This document shows, piece after piece, positions 7,620 through 15,917 of a stretch of DNA of 20,857 bases. The translations under genes and the position numbers were made by a program. The notes beneath the pieces are model-generated. The model ran no database searches and was not told the DNA's origin. It saw nothing but the letters and a program-made list of their open reading frames with translations. The stretch spans positions 1 through 20,857 of the forward strand of contig CACERX010000026.1 in the NCBI GenBank assembly GCA_902562015.1, in the 5' to 3' direction. Position 1 is the first letter of the stretch, and the number at the start of each line of letters is the position of its first letter. Source of the stretch: an uncultured SAR324 cluster bacterium. Its GTDB lineage: Bacteria > SAR324 > NAC60-12.

Positions 7620-9137
7620 GTGGTTCTCGAAGTACTTTCCCTAAAGAACATCAACAAACATTTCGGGACTCTACGCGCAAATCAAAATATTTCTCTTACT
7701 TTGAATAGAGGAGAGGTTCTGGCTCTGCTCGGAGAAAATGGAGCAGGAAAGACTACGTTGATGAACATCCTGTTCGGTCATTATGTCGCCGATTCAGGAG
7801 AAATACAGGTTAGCGGTAAAATTTTACCAAAAGGTTCACCAAAGGCATCCATTGATGCAGGACTGGGCATGGTCCATCAGCATTTCACACTTGCAGGAAA
7901 TCTTAGTGTCCTTGACAACATCATTCTTGGTACCCAGCCCATTTGGGATTTTCGGCTTCAACGCAAAGAAGCCGCTGATAGAATTATGGATCTGGGCTCA
8001 CGTTTTGGGTTGGAAGTTGATCCCAATTTACGTGTTGCTGAGCTTTCTATGGGAGAACGGCAGAGAGTGGAAATTCTAAAGGCTCTTTACAGAAATGCAA
8101 GTATTCTTATTCTAGATGAACCAACCGCAGTACTAACACCCCAAGAATCAAGAACCCTCTTCAAAACTTTGAGGCAGTTGCTTAACGATGGTCTATCTGT
8201 CATTTTCATCTCCCACAAGCTTGCAGAAGTTCTGGAAGTCAGCGACCGTATCGTTGTTCTTAGAGACGGAAAACTTGTATTGGAAGAGAATGTTTCAGAA
8301 ACATCAGAAAAAATGCTTGCTAAAGCTATGGTAGGCAGATCCTTCAAAATGCCAATTAGGAAGGAAACGACTGTCGGGGAAAGCTTGCTGGCCTTAGAAA
8401 ATGTATCTGTATCAACACCAGAAAGGGTGAGTGTTTTGGATCGAGCAAGTTTCTCAGTTAATTCCAGGGAAGTGGTTGGTCTTGCCGGGATATCTGGGAA
8501 CGGACAACGTATTTTGGCAGATATCATTAACGGAATGCAATCCCCCACTACCGGTAAGGTTTTTCTTTATGGGAAAGAAATTAAACGTTTTAATCCGAGA
8601 GAGATGCTCATGAAAAAAGTTGGTAGAATTCCGGAGGACCGTCAAGGTTTTGGTGTTGTTGGAGACATGAACTTGGAGGAGAATGCAATTACAGAAGTAT
8701 ATAAAAATAAGGGTTACAGTAAACTAGGATTTCTGAACCTGAAAAACCGAAATAATTTTGCTGAAAAGATTGTACAAGAATTTGACGTAAGAGGAGTAAA
8801 GAAAAATTCTCCAGTAAGATTACTTTCTGGAGGAAACATGCAAAAACTTATATTAGGACGAGTGCTACTGCAAAAACCAAAACTAATTCTCGCTCATCAA
8901 CCTGCTCGAGGTCTGGATATTGGTGCTGCATCATTTGTATACGAACACTTGCTAGATTCCAAAATGCAGGGTTGTGGAATTTTGCTGATATCTGAAGACT
9001 TGGAAGAGTTACTCAGGATATCTGACAGGATTCTTGTCATTCACAGGGGTAAAATAATTGAAGCGGGTAAGGCAGGTGAGCTTTCAATAACAAATCTAGG
9101 TTTGCTCATGGCGGGAAGGCAAGCTGATGCGTCTTGA
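7620..9137 (+). CDS. BMP-type ABC importer tandem ATPase (YufO/NupO-like)
   Basis: A 505-residue protein with two ATPase domains in one chain, as in the ribose/nucleoside (CUT2/BMP) class. The first domain is complete: Walker A GENGAGKTT (38-46), signature LSMGE, Walker B ILILDEP, and FISHKLAEV with the switch His. The second is degenerate in the way usual for this class: AGISGNGQ replaces Walker A and lacks the GKT lysine, the signature is LLSGGNMQK, and Walker B reads LILAHQPARGLD. So one ATP site is probably canonical and the other mainly structural. The start is GTG at 7620; the frame is closed upstream by TAA at 7563-7565 and has no ATG before the conserved strand. No Shine-Dalgarno precedes it, but a strong hairpin does. 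The 3' end overlaps the first permease by 11 nt, indicating coupling. Confidence 0.92.
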   Translation: MVLEVLSLKNINKHFGTLRANQNISLTLNRGEVLALLGENGAGKTTLMNILFGHYVADSGEIQVSGKILPKGSPKASIDAGLGMVHQHFTLAGNLSVLDNIILGTQPIWDFRLQRKEAADRIMDLGSRFGLEVDPNLRVAELSMGERQRVEILKALYRNASILILDEPTAVLTPQESRTLFKTLRQLLNDGLSVIFISHKLAEVLEVSDRIVVLRDGKLVLEENVSETSEKMLAKAMVGRSFKMPIRKETTVGESLLALENVSVSTPERVSVLDRASFSVNSREVVGLAGISGNGQRILADIINGMQSPTTGKVFLYGKEIKRFNPREMLMKKVGRIPEDRQGFGVVGDMNLEENAITEVYKNKGYSKLGFLNLKNRNNFAEKIVQEFDVRGVKKNSPVRLLSGGNMQKLILGRVLLQKPKLILAHQPARGLDIGAASFVYEHLLDSKMQGCGILLISEDLEELLRISDRILVIHRGKIIEAGKAGELSITNLGLLMAGRQADAS

Positions 9138-10176
9138 ACCTAGATCAGAAGTTTCTCCAATCCGTTTCATTTTGGCTCCGATTTTCGCTGTCATAACAAG
9201 TTTACTGCTTTGCTCAGCTCTTATAATCTGGAGTGGAGCTTCTGTTTTCGAAGCGTACTGGATGATGCTAACTGGTTCAATCGGTTCGTCTTTTGCCCTG
9301 GCAGAAACCTTTTCCAGAGCAACTCCCCTGATATTTACCGGACTTGCAGCGGCAGTAGCTTTCAGGGCAAGGTTTTGGAACATTGGAGCGGAGGGGCAAC
9401 TATATGCAGGTGCACTCATGGTAACATTTCTTGGAACTGGAGATATGAACATCCATGGAATGCTGTTACCCACAATTTTATTTTTTGGAAGTTTTGCTGC
9501 AGGCTCGCTCTGGCTTTTTGTCCCTTCTCTGATCAAGGTCCGATTTCAGGTGGATGAGGTCGTTACTACGCTGCTTTTAAATTTTGTCATGCTTTTGCTA
9601 GTTAGCCTGCTGCTGGAAGGCCCTTTGAAGGATCCCATGGGATTAGGATGGCCCCAAGGTGCACCTGTTTTAGAATCTGCTGAATTACCAAGGCTATTTC
9701 AGGGACTGAGGGTCCATGTCGGGCTGATCATCGCTTTCATTCTTGCAATTATGATCTGGCAGTTTCAGATACGGACTACACTAGGTTACGAAATGAAGGC
9801 AGTTGGTTTCAGCCGTGATGCATCCCAATTTGCAGGAATGCGTGTAGGTAAAATTCTTTTAATAACTGCGTTTATTTCAGGAGGCCTGGCTGGTTTGGCG
9901 GGTTATAGCGAAGTCACTGGATTGAAAGGCAATCTTACACTTGATTTGAGTCCTGGTTTTGGTTACACCGGAATCGTAGTTGCTATGTTGGCACAGCTTC
10001 ATCCTCTTGGGGTTGTTGGTTCCGCATTTTTTGTGGCATGTATATTTGTAGGCGCAGATGCTATGAGTCGCTCGGTGGGGGTTCCTAACTATATAGCAGA
10101 CGTGGTGGTTGCAACTTCTCTGCTTTGTATGTTGGTATCCATGATTCAATTAAAATATCGTATCTGTTGGAAATAA
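9127..10176 (+). CDS. BMP-type ABC importer permease 1 (YufP/NupP-like)
   Basis: A 349-residue polytopic inner-membrane protein of the branched-chain/ribose permease fold (BPD_transp_2), with about nine or ten hydrophobic segments. The block ARFWNIGAEGQLYAGAL (near residues 80-96) is the characteristic signature of the first permease in BMP importers, and SGGLAGLAGYSEVTG in the C-terminal half is also typical. It partners with the next gene to form the heterodimeric channel. Its ATG is embedded in the last codons of the ATPase gene (11-nt overlap), and only 3 nt separate its TAA from the next ATG, so the three genes are translated as one unit. The substrate is inferred from the family as a nucleoside; the permease sequence does not prove it. 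Confidence 0.9.
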   Translation: MRLEPRSEVSPIRFILAPIFAVITSLLLCSALIIWSGASVFEAYWMMLTGSIGSSFALAETFSRATPLIFTGLAAAVAFRARFWNIGAEGQLYAGALMVTFLGTGDMNIHGMLLPTILFFGSFAAGSLWLFVPSLIKVRFQVDEVVTTLLLNFVMLLLVSLLLEGPLKDPMGLGWPQGAPVLESAELPRLFQGLRVHVGLIIAFILAIMIWQFQIRTTLGYEMKAVGFSRDASQFAGMRVGKILLITAFISGGLAGLAGYSEVTGLKGNLTLDLSPGFGYTGIVVAMLAQLHPLGVVGSAFFVACIFVGADAMSRSVGVPNYIADVVVATSLLCMLVSMIQLKYRICWK

Positions 10177-10179
10177 TAA

Positions 10180-11121
10180 ATGGATTGGTTAGAAATTTTG
10201 TGGACAACGAGTTTTTGGGTTGCTGCAGTCAGGATTGCAACTCCGCTGATTTTAGGAACTTTGGGAGAATTGGTGTGCGAAAGAGCCGGTGTACTTAACC
10301 TAGGCATAGAAGGAATAATGACTATGGGAGCTATGGCAGGTTGGATGTCGGTATATATGGGGGCTGATCTTTGGACCGGGGTTATTTTGGCTGCAGTCGT
10401 GGGAGCTCTTTTTGGCGCATTACATTCATTGCTAACAGTTTCACTAGGTTTATCCCAGCATGTTACGGGAATAGGCATTACCTTGCTGGCTTCCAGTCTG
10501 ACATACTACATCTACAGGATGGTTCTTCCTGAAGTAACTTCTCCCCCCCGTATTGAGGCTTTTACAAATTACCCGATTCCACTTCTTTCCGAGATCCCTT
10601 GGATTGGAGAAGCTCTCTTTAACCAAAGTCCATTGACTTACCTAGCCTTTATTCTGGTAATTATAGTAGGCTTAGTACTCTATCGCACTCCTCTCGGACT
10701 TGCTGTCAGAACAACCGGAGAGAATCCTTCAGCTGTCGAGGCTCAAGGGATGAATGTGATAGGAATACGGACAGGAGCAGTGATGTTTGGAAGCGCATTG
10801 ATGGCAATTGCAGGAGCCTTCCTGACCATGTCTGCTTTTAATGCATTCTTTTTTAATATGGTAAACGGAAGAGGTTGGATATGTATCGCACTTGTAGTAT
10901 TTGCTTCATGGCATCCAGGAAAAGCTTTGTTTGGAGCTCTGCTTTTTGCGGCTTTTGACGCATATCAGATGAGGTTGCAGCAAGTCATCGGTTCTAATAT
11001 ACCCTATCAGGTATTTCTTATGCTTCCATACATATTTAGCATAGTAGCGCTCATTCTAATCTCCAGGCAAGTTGCCTTACCACAAGCTTTGATGATCCCA
11101 TACCGCAAAGGTGAAAGATGA
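10180..11121 (+). CDS. BMP-type ABC importer permease 2 (YufQ/NupQ-like)
   Basis: A 313-residue polytopic permease, the second channel subunit. Its N-terminal block ELVCERAGVLNLGIEGIMTMGA is the hallmark of the YufQ-like partner, and ENPSAVEAQGMNVIGIRTGAVMFGSALMAIAGAFL is the conserved cytoplasmic loop and following helix. About eight or nine membrane segments are visible. The ATG follows the stop of permease 1 after 3 nt and has only a weak GGAAAT upstream, so re-initiation is likely. It is the last transporter gene of the operon; ytoQ starts 57 nt later on the same strand, and no hairpin separates them. Confidence 0.9.
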   Translation: MDWLEILWTTSFWVAAVRIATPLILGTLGELVCERAGVLNLGIEGIMTMGAMAGWMSVYMGADLWTGVILAAVVGALFGALHSLLTVSLGLSQHVTGIGITLLASSLTYYIYRMVLPEVTSPPRIEAFTNYPIPLLSEIPWIGEALFNQSPLTYLAFILVIIVGLVLYRTPLGLAVRTTGENPSAVEAQGMNVIGIRTGAVMFGSALMAIAGAFLTMSAFNAFFFNMVNGRGWICIALVVFASWHPGKALFGALLFAAFDAYQMRLQQVIGSNIPYQVFLMLPYIFSIVALILISRQVALPQALMIPYRKGER

Positions 11122-11178
11122 TTTATGCTTTCTAAGTTCAATTAAAAATCTTCTAACTGTATAATTTTAAAGGAACAA

Positions 11179-11628
11179 ATGAATTGGAATGTTTATTTAT
11201 CAGGTGAAATCCATACAAATTGGAGAGATGAAATATTTAAAGAAACTAAAAAGTTGAGTTTAGAAATAAATTTTTTAGGTCCTGTCACTAATCATGGGTC
11301 TTCAGATGATTGTGGAGCAATCATTTTAGGACAAGAGGAATTAAAATTCTGGCATGATCACAAAGGAGCTAAACTTAATGCAATCAGAACAAGAAAAGCT
11401 ATACAAAATTCAGATATTGTTGTAGTTAAGTTTGGTGAAAAATACCGCCAGTGGAATGCTGCATTTGATGCAGGATATGCATCAGCATTAGGAAAATCTT
11501 TGATTACAATACACTCAAAAGAACATCAACATGCTCTTAAAGAAATAGATGCTGCAGCCTTAGCCGTTGTTGACAATGAAAAACAAGTGGTGGAAATATT
11601 AAGATATGTCATGGAGGGAAAACTGTAA
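11179..11628 (+). CDS. ytoQ: YtoQ family protein (nucleoside deoxyribosyltransferase-like)
   Basis: A 149-residue cytoplasmic protein matching the YtoQ family from end to end: MNWNVYLSGEIHTNWRDEI at the start, then GPVTNHGSSDDCG, AIRTRKAIQNSDIVVVKFGEKYRQWNAAFDAGYASALGKSLITIHS. The fold resembles nucleoside 2-deoxyribosyltransferases (LSGEIH strand, later ADI-type strand, and a helix carrying AGYA), but the enzyme reaction of YtoQ is not established to my knowledge. AAAGGA (11169-11174) is a clear Shine-Dalgarno 4 nt before the ATG. The 57-nt gap to the BMP permease and the shared strand suggest co-transcription, which is meaningful because both partners point to nucleosides or a related N-glycosidic compound. 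A TATAAT at 11160-11165 is probably too close to the start to act as a private promoter. Confidence 0.85.
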   Translation: MNWNVYLSGEIHTNWRDEIFKETKKLSLEINFLGPVTNHGSSDDCGAIILGQEELKFWHDHKGAKLNAIRTRKAIQNSDIVVVKFGEKYRQWNAAFDAGYASALGKSLITIHSKEHQHALKEIDAAALAVVDNEKQVVEILRYVMEGKL

Positions 11629-11688
11629 AGAAAAGCAGAAATTAAAAAAATAATTATTTGTGATAGTAACTTATCTAGTTTATTAATA

Positions 11689-11758
11689 TTTAAATGTAAT
11701 AATAGTAATTTAAATGTAATAATAGTAATTTAAATGTAATAATAGTAACTTAAATGTA
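11689..11758. repeat. Tandem direct repeat, 20-bp unit x 3.5
   Basis: The unit TTTAAATGTAATAATAGTAA occurs at 11689-11708, 11709-11728 and 11729-11748 without a mismatch, followed by a diverged partial copy (CTTAAATGTATT). The 20-bp period is close to two helical turns. There are no spacers between copies, so it is not CRISPR-like. Confidence 0.9.
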
Positions 11759-11812
11759 TTTACAAAAAAATAAGAAAAATTTATTTTGCATTTATCAAAC
11801 TTTTGAAACACT

Positions 11813-11845
11813 ATTCAATTTATTCTAAAAATAAATTGAATTTTT
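11813..11845 (+). terminator. AT-rich intrinsic terminator downstream of ytoQ
   Basis: ATTCAATTTATT (11813-11824) and AATAAATTGAAT (11830-11841) are exact reverse complements with a 5-base loop CTAAA, and a run of T (11841-11845) follows. The 12-bp stem has only two G-C pairs, so its strength is doubtful, but the architecture is that of a terminator. It sits about 185 nt after the ytoQ stop. Confidence 0.45.
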
Positions 11846-12047
11846 AACATTGATTGACATGTTCTAGTTTTTTGAATCACCTACAGTAGTAAGTAAGAGA
11901 AATTTAAAAATATTTTAATACTTCCCCAAAAAAAAATTAACAGTGTTGCCTATATTGTGTAGGTGAACAACTATCCCTATTTTTTATTAATTTTAATATT
12001 AAATTTAGGATATATCCATTTTGAACAATTAAATAGAGGACTCAATT

Positions 12048-13424
12048 ATGAAAAAATTCGGAATCAGTTGCTTAATTGTTATCCCAATTATATTCTTTGT
12101 TCTTGGCTGTTCATCAGATGACAGCAGTTCATCTTCAACAACCTCAACTGATACCTATACAAGAACTCAAACTCCTGCATCTACTACAGTTGCTGTTCCT
12201 GCATCTCTTTCAGTTTCCAGTTCATCTTCAAGCCGAACAGCTTATGCTGAAGATTGTAGTGGTTGTGATAGTGCGATGTTGTATTCACAAATTAAAAGTG
12301 CTGTACTGATGATGAAAACATCAGTTTCATCAGCAGATTTGAATTTGATGGTGGCAGATATAAAAATGGCAGATGGAGATGTAACAACTGACCAATGTTA
12401 TGAACAAGGAGCATGGTCTATTGTCTTTACACAGGAAATTTACAACGCATTGGTCAAAATGGAACAGGAATTTGGCGGCGAAGAGGGTGAGGCCAACTCA
12501 GCTTCTGCAACATTTAAAAGTTCTATAGGTCAGTCAATCAATCCTCCGATAGCGTTCAAATACTCGACTACTAGTGAAGGTGGTTATGCCCATCAGCTTT
12601 CAATTGCAGATAGCTGTTCTGACATGACTGCAGGTACCAATGTTGAAACAATTCGATGGGATTCAGCAAAGACAAAACTTTTGAGTCGGTTTGATGACTC
12701 TATGGGGACTTCAACATTTGAAGGTTCAATAGCTTTTGATGACACAACTGACAAATCAGTCGTGAATATGAAATACTCTGATGGTTCAACCAGTATGAAG
12801 CAAACCTTGAACTTAGCAGAATGTACTGACGCGCAAAAAAGTGGAATGACTGGTGACTGTGCTATTTTCGAAATTACTAATTCATTCACACAATCTGGAG
12901 AAGTTTTCATGATATCAGGTGGAGGCAAGGCTGACGATAGTGGTGGTTATGGTAAAGGTTATATGTCAGCCAGCATGGATCTTGATGGGGATGGTACAGA
13001 TGACAATATGACTATGCAATATGAGGAAGCCTGGGACGGTACAGGTGCGTTGACTTATTTGGCCATGTGTCCTGAAAAAGCTATATATGGAGGAAATGTG
13101 ATGACTGCAGACTGTTCCCTTTCAGGTAATTGGTTAGTACAGGGTGGAACTGCCGACTCAACTTACCAGGAAGACAGTTATTCAGCTCAGGCGTATAGCG
13201 TCAGTGGAGTTTCATCACTTGCAGATGGAAGCTATCATCTAGTAATTAGTAGTAGCAATCCAAATAACAATCCTGAGACGATTGTCGGTTATGGTGAAAT
13301 CAGAGGAAATGATTCTTTCTGGGATTTCTGGGGTGCTGATTCTTCAGGTAGTTTTGATGTTTGGACTATTGGATCAAGCAGTTTGAGTGATAGCGGTACT
13401 GATGCCACCGTTTCTGCAAACTAA
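12048..13424 (+). CDS. Ser-rich lipoprotein of unknown function
   Basis: A 458-residue lipoprotein with no family I recognise. Residues 1-21 are a type II signal peptide with lipobox VLGC and lipidation at Cys21. A flexible Ser/Thr-rich linker (about 22-63) follows, as in surface or periplasm-facing lipoproteins. The folded part begins with a CSGC (CxxC, 70-73) and has eight cysteines in all after the lipidated one, an even number that suits disulfides outside the cytoplasm. An Asp-rich DLDGDGTDD stretch (311-319) resembles a calcium-binding loop. The C-terminal part is rich in Gly, Ser and aromatic residues (NDSFWDFWG). GAGGA (12036-12040) is a clear Shine-Dalgarno. It stands alone: terminator-like structures lie before and after it. 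An adhesin, binding or envelope role is possible but not shown. Confidence 0.8.
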   Translation: MKKFGISCLIVIPIIFFVLGCSSDDSSSSSTTSTDTYTRTQTPASTTVAVPASLSVSSSSSSRTAYAEDCSGCDSAMLYSQIKSAVLMMKTSVSSADLNLMVADIKMADGDVTTDQCYEQGAWSIVFTQEIYNALVKMEQEFGGEEGEANSASATFKSSIGQSINPPIAFKYSTTSEGGYAHQLSIADSCSDMTAGTNVETIRWDSAKTKLLSRFDDSMGTSTFEGSIAFDDTTDKSVVNMKYSDGSTSMKQTLNLAECTDAQKSGMTGDCAIFEITNSFTQSGEVFMISGGGKADDSGGYGKGYMSASMDLDGDGTDDNMTMQYEEAWDGTGALTYLAMCPEKAIYGGNVMTADCSLSGNWLVQGGTADSTYQEDSYSAQAYSVSGVSSLADGSYHLVISSSNPNNNPETIVGYGEIRGNDSFWDFWGADSSGSFDVWTIGSSSLSDSGTDATVSAN

Positions 13425-13487
13425 GTCTTAAAAATTTAGTATATAATTTTTAACTTCTTACCTTATGTAAAACTAGTTTTGAGAATT

Positions 13488-13521
13488 CAATGACCAACAC
13501 TCTAATCCGTGTTGGTCATTG
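13488..13521. terminator. Strong hairpin between convergent genes (possible bidirectional terminator)
   Basis: CAATGACCAACAC (13488-13500) and GTGTTGGTCATTG (13509-13521) are exact reverse complements, a 13-bp stem with an 8-base loop TCTAATCC. It lies between the lipoprotein gene and the convergent oxygenase gene. Neither side has a clear T tract, so it may act as a transcript-end stabiliser or Rho-assisted terminator rather than a classical one. Confidence 0.55.
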
Positions 13522-13616
13522 GACACTATCATTCAAAGAATTCCCTCAAACTAAATTATTTAAATTTCAGGCAGAATTTATGTGGCTTTTTGTTTTATGT
13601 AAAGATCTGTACACAA

Positions 13617-14606
13617 TTATTTCTCATAATGCTTAGCTTCACGGGGGCCTGCTTTCATATCATCAATGGTCTTTAGTAGATCTTTTGCTGCAGATTCAAG
13701 TTTTTCTAGGACTTGTTTTGGACTTTGGTTAAAAGACATAGGGTCGACGATTTTTTTCAGGCGATTTTGTGTTCTCCATGAAGTATGTTTTGCCCATTCG
13801 GTATAAAGGGAAGCTGGATCATCAATTCCGATCAAATCTCTGCTGCGACTTTGGTCGTCAACCAAGCAGTTAGTGCTGACGTAGCCGTTGACCATGGTGA
13901 TTCTTTCTCCTGGCTTTGTGAGAGGCGCTCCGCGATGAACTACCATGTTCCCATGCAGCGCTACGGCATATCCTGGACCAGGAAAAACTGGTGATTTGAT
14001 AAGTTCACGAGGTGGAGTTTTATCTTTTTTAGAAAGCCTCTCAGCCTCCATTTTTGTGCCCAAAAAATATTCAAATCCTCCTCCATGTAACGTTCTTGGA
14101 TCGCTTACCATCATGACATAATCAAGAGGGATTGTATCGTGATGCCACTTATCCACAGCATCTTTAAGTGTAGTGGGCTGGTAATTTAGATGTCCCAGAT
14201 GCACCGGCATGGTGTGAGGAGAAATATCAGTTTTATAAATTAATGCCATATGTTTACAGACATCTTGGCTGGTACATAGATCTTTAAGCCAGCGTGAACG
14301 ATAACAGCCACCTCGGACCGCATTTTCAATCCGGTTTCCTGCTCTTTTGCTGAAAGGCTTCAGCCTAAGTGCTGTTTCCAGCAATATTTCAGACCCTTCT
14401 GCAGATAGAATTCTGAATGGTTCTGAGATCCCGAATGTTGTTGCCTTATCTTCTATTTCTTCAGGGGTATAACCCAAATCTTCCAACGAAAACATCTCAT
14501 TAGGAAATTGCAATGAAAGGTGTTTTAAAGGATCAAAGATAGGTTCTTCGCTAAGCCATTTATATCCATCAGGTAATTTTTCAGGAAAGGGGACGGCAAT
14601 ATTCAT
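13617..14606 (-). CDS. 2-oxoglutarate/Fe(II)-dependent oxygenase-like protein (PhyH-type)
   Basis: A 329-residue cytoplasmic protein with the iron and 2-oxoglutarate ligands of the double-stranded beta-helix oxygenases in the expected order: HxD in KWHHDT (His155, Asp157), distal His224 in MVVHRGAP, and Arg235 in GERITMV, 11 residues after the distal His, where 2-oxoglutarate is usually gripped. GPGYAVALHGNMVVHRG and ITMVNGYVS read as the core strands. Such enzymes hydroxylate, halogenate or desaturate small molecules or side chains; the substrate cannot be told. The N-terminal 140 residues are not recognisable. The ATG follows the glycosyltransferase stop by 6 nt with a poor Shine-Dalgarno, so the two are very likely one transcript and possibly one pathway. 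The exact subfamily is uncertain; the metal motif makes the superfamily call fairly secure. Confidence 0.75.
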   Translation of the reverse strand: MNIAVPFPEKLPDGYKWLSEEPIFDPLKHLSLQFPNEMFSLEDLGYTPEEIEDKATTFGISEPFRILSAEGSEILLETALRLKPFSKRAGNRIENAVRGGCYRSRWLKDLCTSQDVCKHMALIYKTDISPHTMPVHLGHLNYQPTTLKDAVDKWHHDTIPLDYVMMVSDPRTLHGGGFEYFLGTKMEAERLSKKDKTPPRELIKSPVFPGPGYAVALHGNMVVHRGAPLTKPGERITMVNGYVSTNCLVDDQSRSRDLIGIDDPASLYTEWAKHTSWRTQNRLKKIVDPMSFNQSPKQVLEKLESAAKDLLKTIDDMKAGPREAKHYEK

Positions 14607-14612
14607 GCTTGC

Positions 14613-15917
14613 TTATGTGTGATGGAATTGGGATAGAATTTCATTTAGTATTTTGGCCGCCTTAGTTGGTCCATGCTGACTTTGCATTTGGCGGGAAGTT
14701 TCATTTAGGCGGGATTGCATTGCTTTATTATTAAGCATTTGGTTTATACAGTTAATTAGTTCTTCTTCAGTCCAATTACTTCGATGCATATGGTAGCCAT
14801 GCCCGGTTTCATCTATGCGTTTTGCATTGTCATGTCCATCCCATACGTATGGCATTATGAGTGCCGGTTTACCAAAGTAAAGACACTCTGTGAAGGAGTT
14901 GTTGCCTCCATGATGAATCACTATATCAGCCTGTGATATTACTGATGGCTGCGGATACCATGATGCAATAGATATGTTATCAGGTATACTTCCATACTCA
15001 GTTTCATAATCACCAACATTAAAAAGTGCTCGGATCGACATCTTTTTTACAGCTTCCATCAATCGCTTAAGTAGTATTGTGTCTCCTGATCCAAGACTGC
15101 CGAAGCTAACGTATAGCAAAGGTTCTGAATTGCAGGACTTAAATATAGGAACTTCATACTCTTTTTCTTCACGTACACATCCTTCAAGGTATTGGAAAAT
15201 CTGAGGGTTGAGTGAATTCCGCCGATTGAACTTCATCTGTTTTGGATATAGAAGCAGGTTCATATAGGGTGAAGTCTCAAAGAATTCTCCTGCAGAGTAA
15301 GGGGACTCGCCACACTCCTCAAGAAAAACGTTAAATCGATCGTGGATAGATTTGATTACTGTATTGAAATGATTTTTATAAGCATCAAAGCACTTGTGAT
15401 CATTTTTACCACAACCGGAAAGGTGCGGAGGTATATCCGGATCGGATATTTCGTTTTCTGAGCAGGATATGATGCGTACCCAAAATTTGTTATTTTCCCT
15501 TGCATATCTCTTTATCGCCGGAAATAGAATAACGTTGTCTACACAAACGATATCAGGTTTAATTTTTTTAAGTACATTTGGTAATTCTTTTTCAGCCCAT
15601 ATTGAAGTCTCTACGATGGCTTCCCAGCATTCTTTTACGTAGTTGTCAATCTGATCGAATGGAGAAAGATCAAAGTTTGGAATATGTCCATTTATGAAAT
15701 CTGTCCAGTATTTAGCCATCTCTTCAGGCGGCATGGGTTCGGACATATTAACCGGATGCTCTTCGAAACCATAACCGGAGTAAACACCTTGCATTCCGGG
15801 ATCTGTCAAAAATACTGCTTTATGACCTAGTTTCTCACATGCCTGAGCTATACCGACTGAATTTAATGCAGGTCCGAAAGCGGCCTCAGGAAAAAAAGCT
15901 ATAGTCTTGTTTCCCAT
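14613..15917 (-). CDS. GT1-family (MGT/UGT-like) glycosyltransferase
   Basis: About 434 residues, GT-B fold. The N-terminal half opens with KTIAFFPEAAFGPALNSVGIAQACEKLGHKAVFLTD, the acceptor-domain strand, loop and helix of macrolide/UDP-glycosyltransferase-like enzymes. The C-terminal donor domain has LLYVSFGSLGS, then IASWYPQPSVI and HHGGNNSFTECLYFGKPALIMP followed by DGHDNAKRI (about residues 325-367), the nucleotide-sugar-binding region of the family. The sugar and acceptor cannot be read from sequence, although small hydrophobic molecules are usual. I prefer the ATG at 15917; the frame also extends seven codons to a TTG at 15938 (adding NYSKQN), but the ATG sits directly before the first strand as in relatives. 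Neither has a clear Shine-Dalgarno. It is upstream of the oxygenase gene in a two-gene operon and divergent from galM. Confidence 0.88.
   Translation of the reverse strand: MGNKTIAFFPEAAFGPALNSVGIAQACEKLGHKAVFLTDPGMQGVYSGYGFEEHPVNMSEPMPPEEMAKYWTDFINGHIPNFDLSPFDQIDNYVKECWEAIVETSIWAEKELPNVLKKIKPDIVCVDNVILFPAIKRYARENNKFWVRIISCSENEISDPDIPPHLSGCGKNDHKCFDAYKNHFNTVIKSIHDRFNVFLEECGESPYSAGEFFETSPYMNLLLYPKQMKFNRRNSLNPQIFQYLEGCVREEKEYEVPIFKSCNSEPLLYVSFGSLGSGDTILLKRLMEAVKKMSIRALFNVGDYETEYGSIPDNISIASWYPQPSVISQADIVIHHGGNNSFTECLYFGKPALIMPYVWDGHDNAKRIDETGHGYHMHRSNWTEEELINCINQMLNNKAMQSRLNETSRQMQSQHGPTKAAKILNEILSQFHHT

Larger units (their letters stand above)
11629..12047. other. 419-bp AT-rich intergenic region
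   Basis: No gene is supported between ytoQ and the lipoprotein gene. It holds three and a half copies of a 20-bp repeat (11689-11758), an AT-rich terminator-like hairpin (11813-11845), an isolated TTGACA at 11854-11859 without a matching -10, and a TTTAATATTAAA palindrome at 11992-12003. The lipoprotein promoter must lie in the last 200 bases, but I cannot place it confidently. Confidence 0.6.

Noticed and set aside
8087..8548. A 153-codon antisense frame inside the BMP ATPase gene
   Set aside because: The opposite strand carries conserved ATPase motifs; the antisense product is low-complexity and has no ribosome-binding site.
11137..11165. Private promoter for ytoQ (TTCAAT, 17 bp, TATAAT)
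   Set aside because: Its start point would fall within the Shine-Dalgarno sequence, removing part of it; co-transcription with the permeases is simpler.
11689..11758. CRISPR array
   Set aside because: The units are contiguous with no spacers, only 20 bp long, and no cas gene is present.
12593..12928. Antisense 111-codon frame inside the lipoprotein gene
   Set aside because: The sense frame has a signal peptide, lipobox and Shine-Dalgarno; the antisense frame has none of these.
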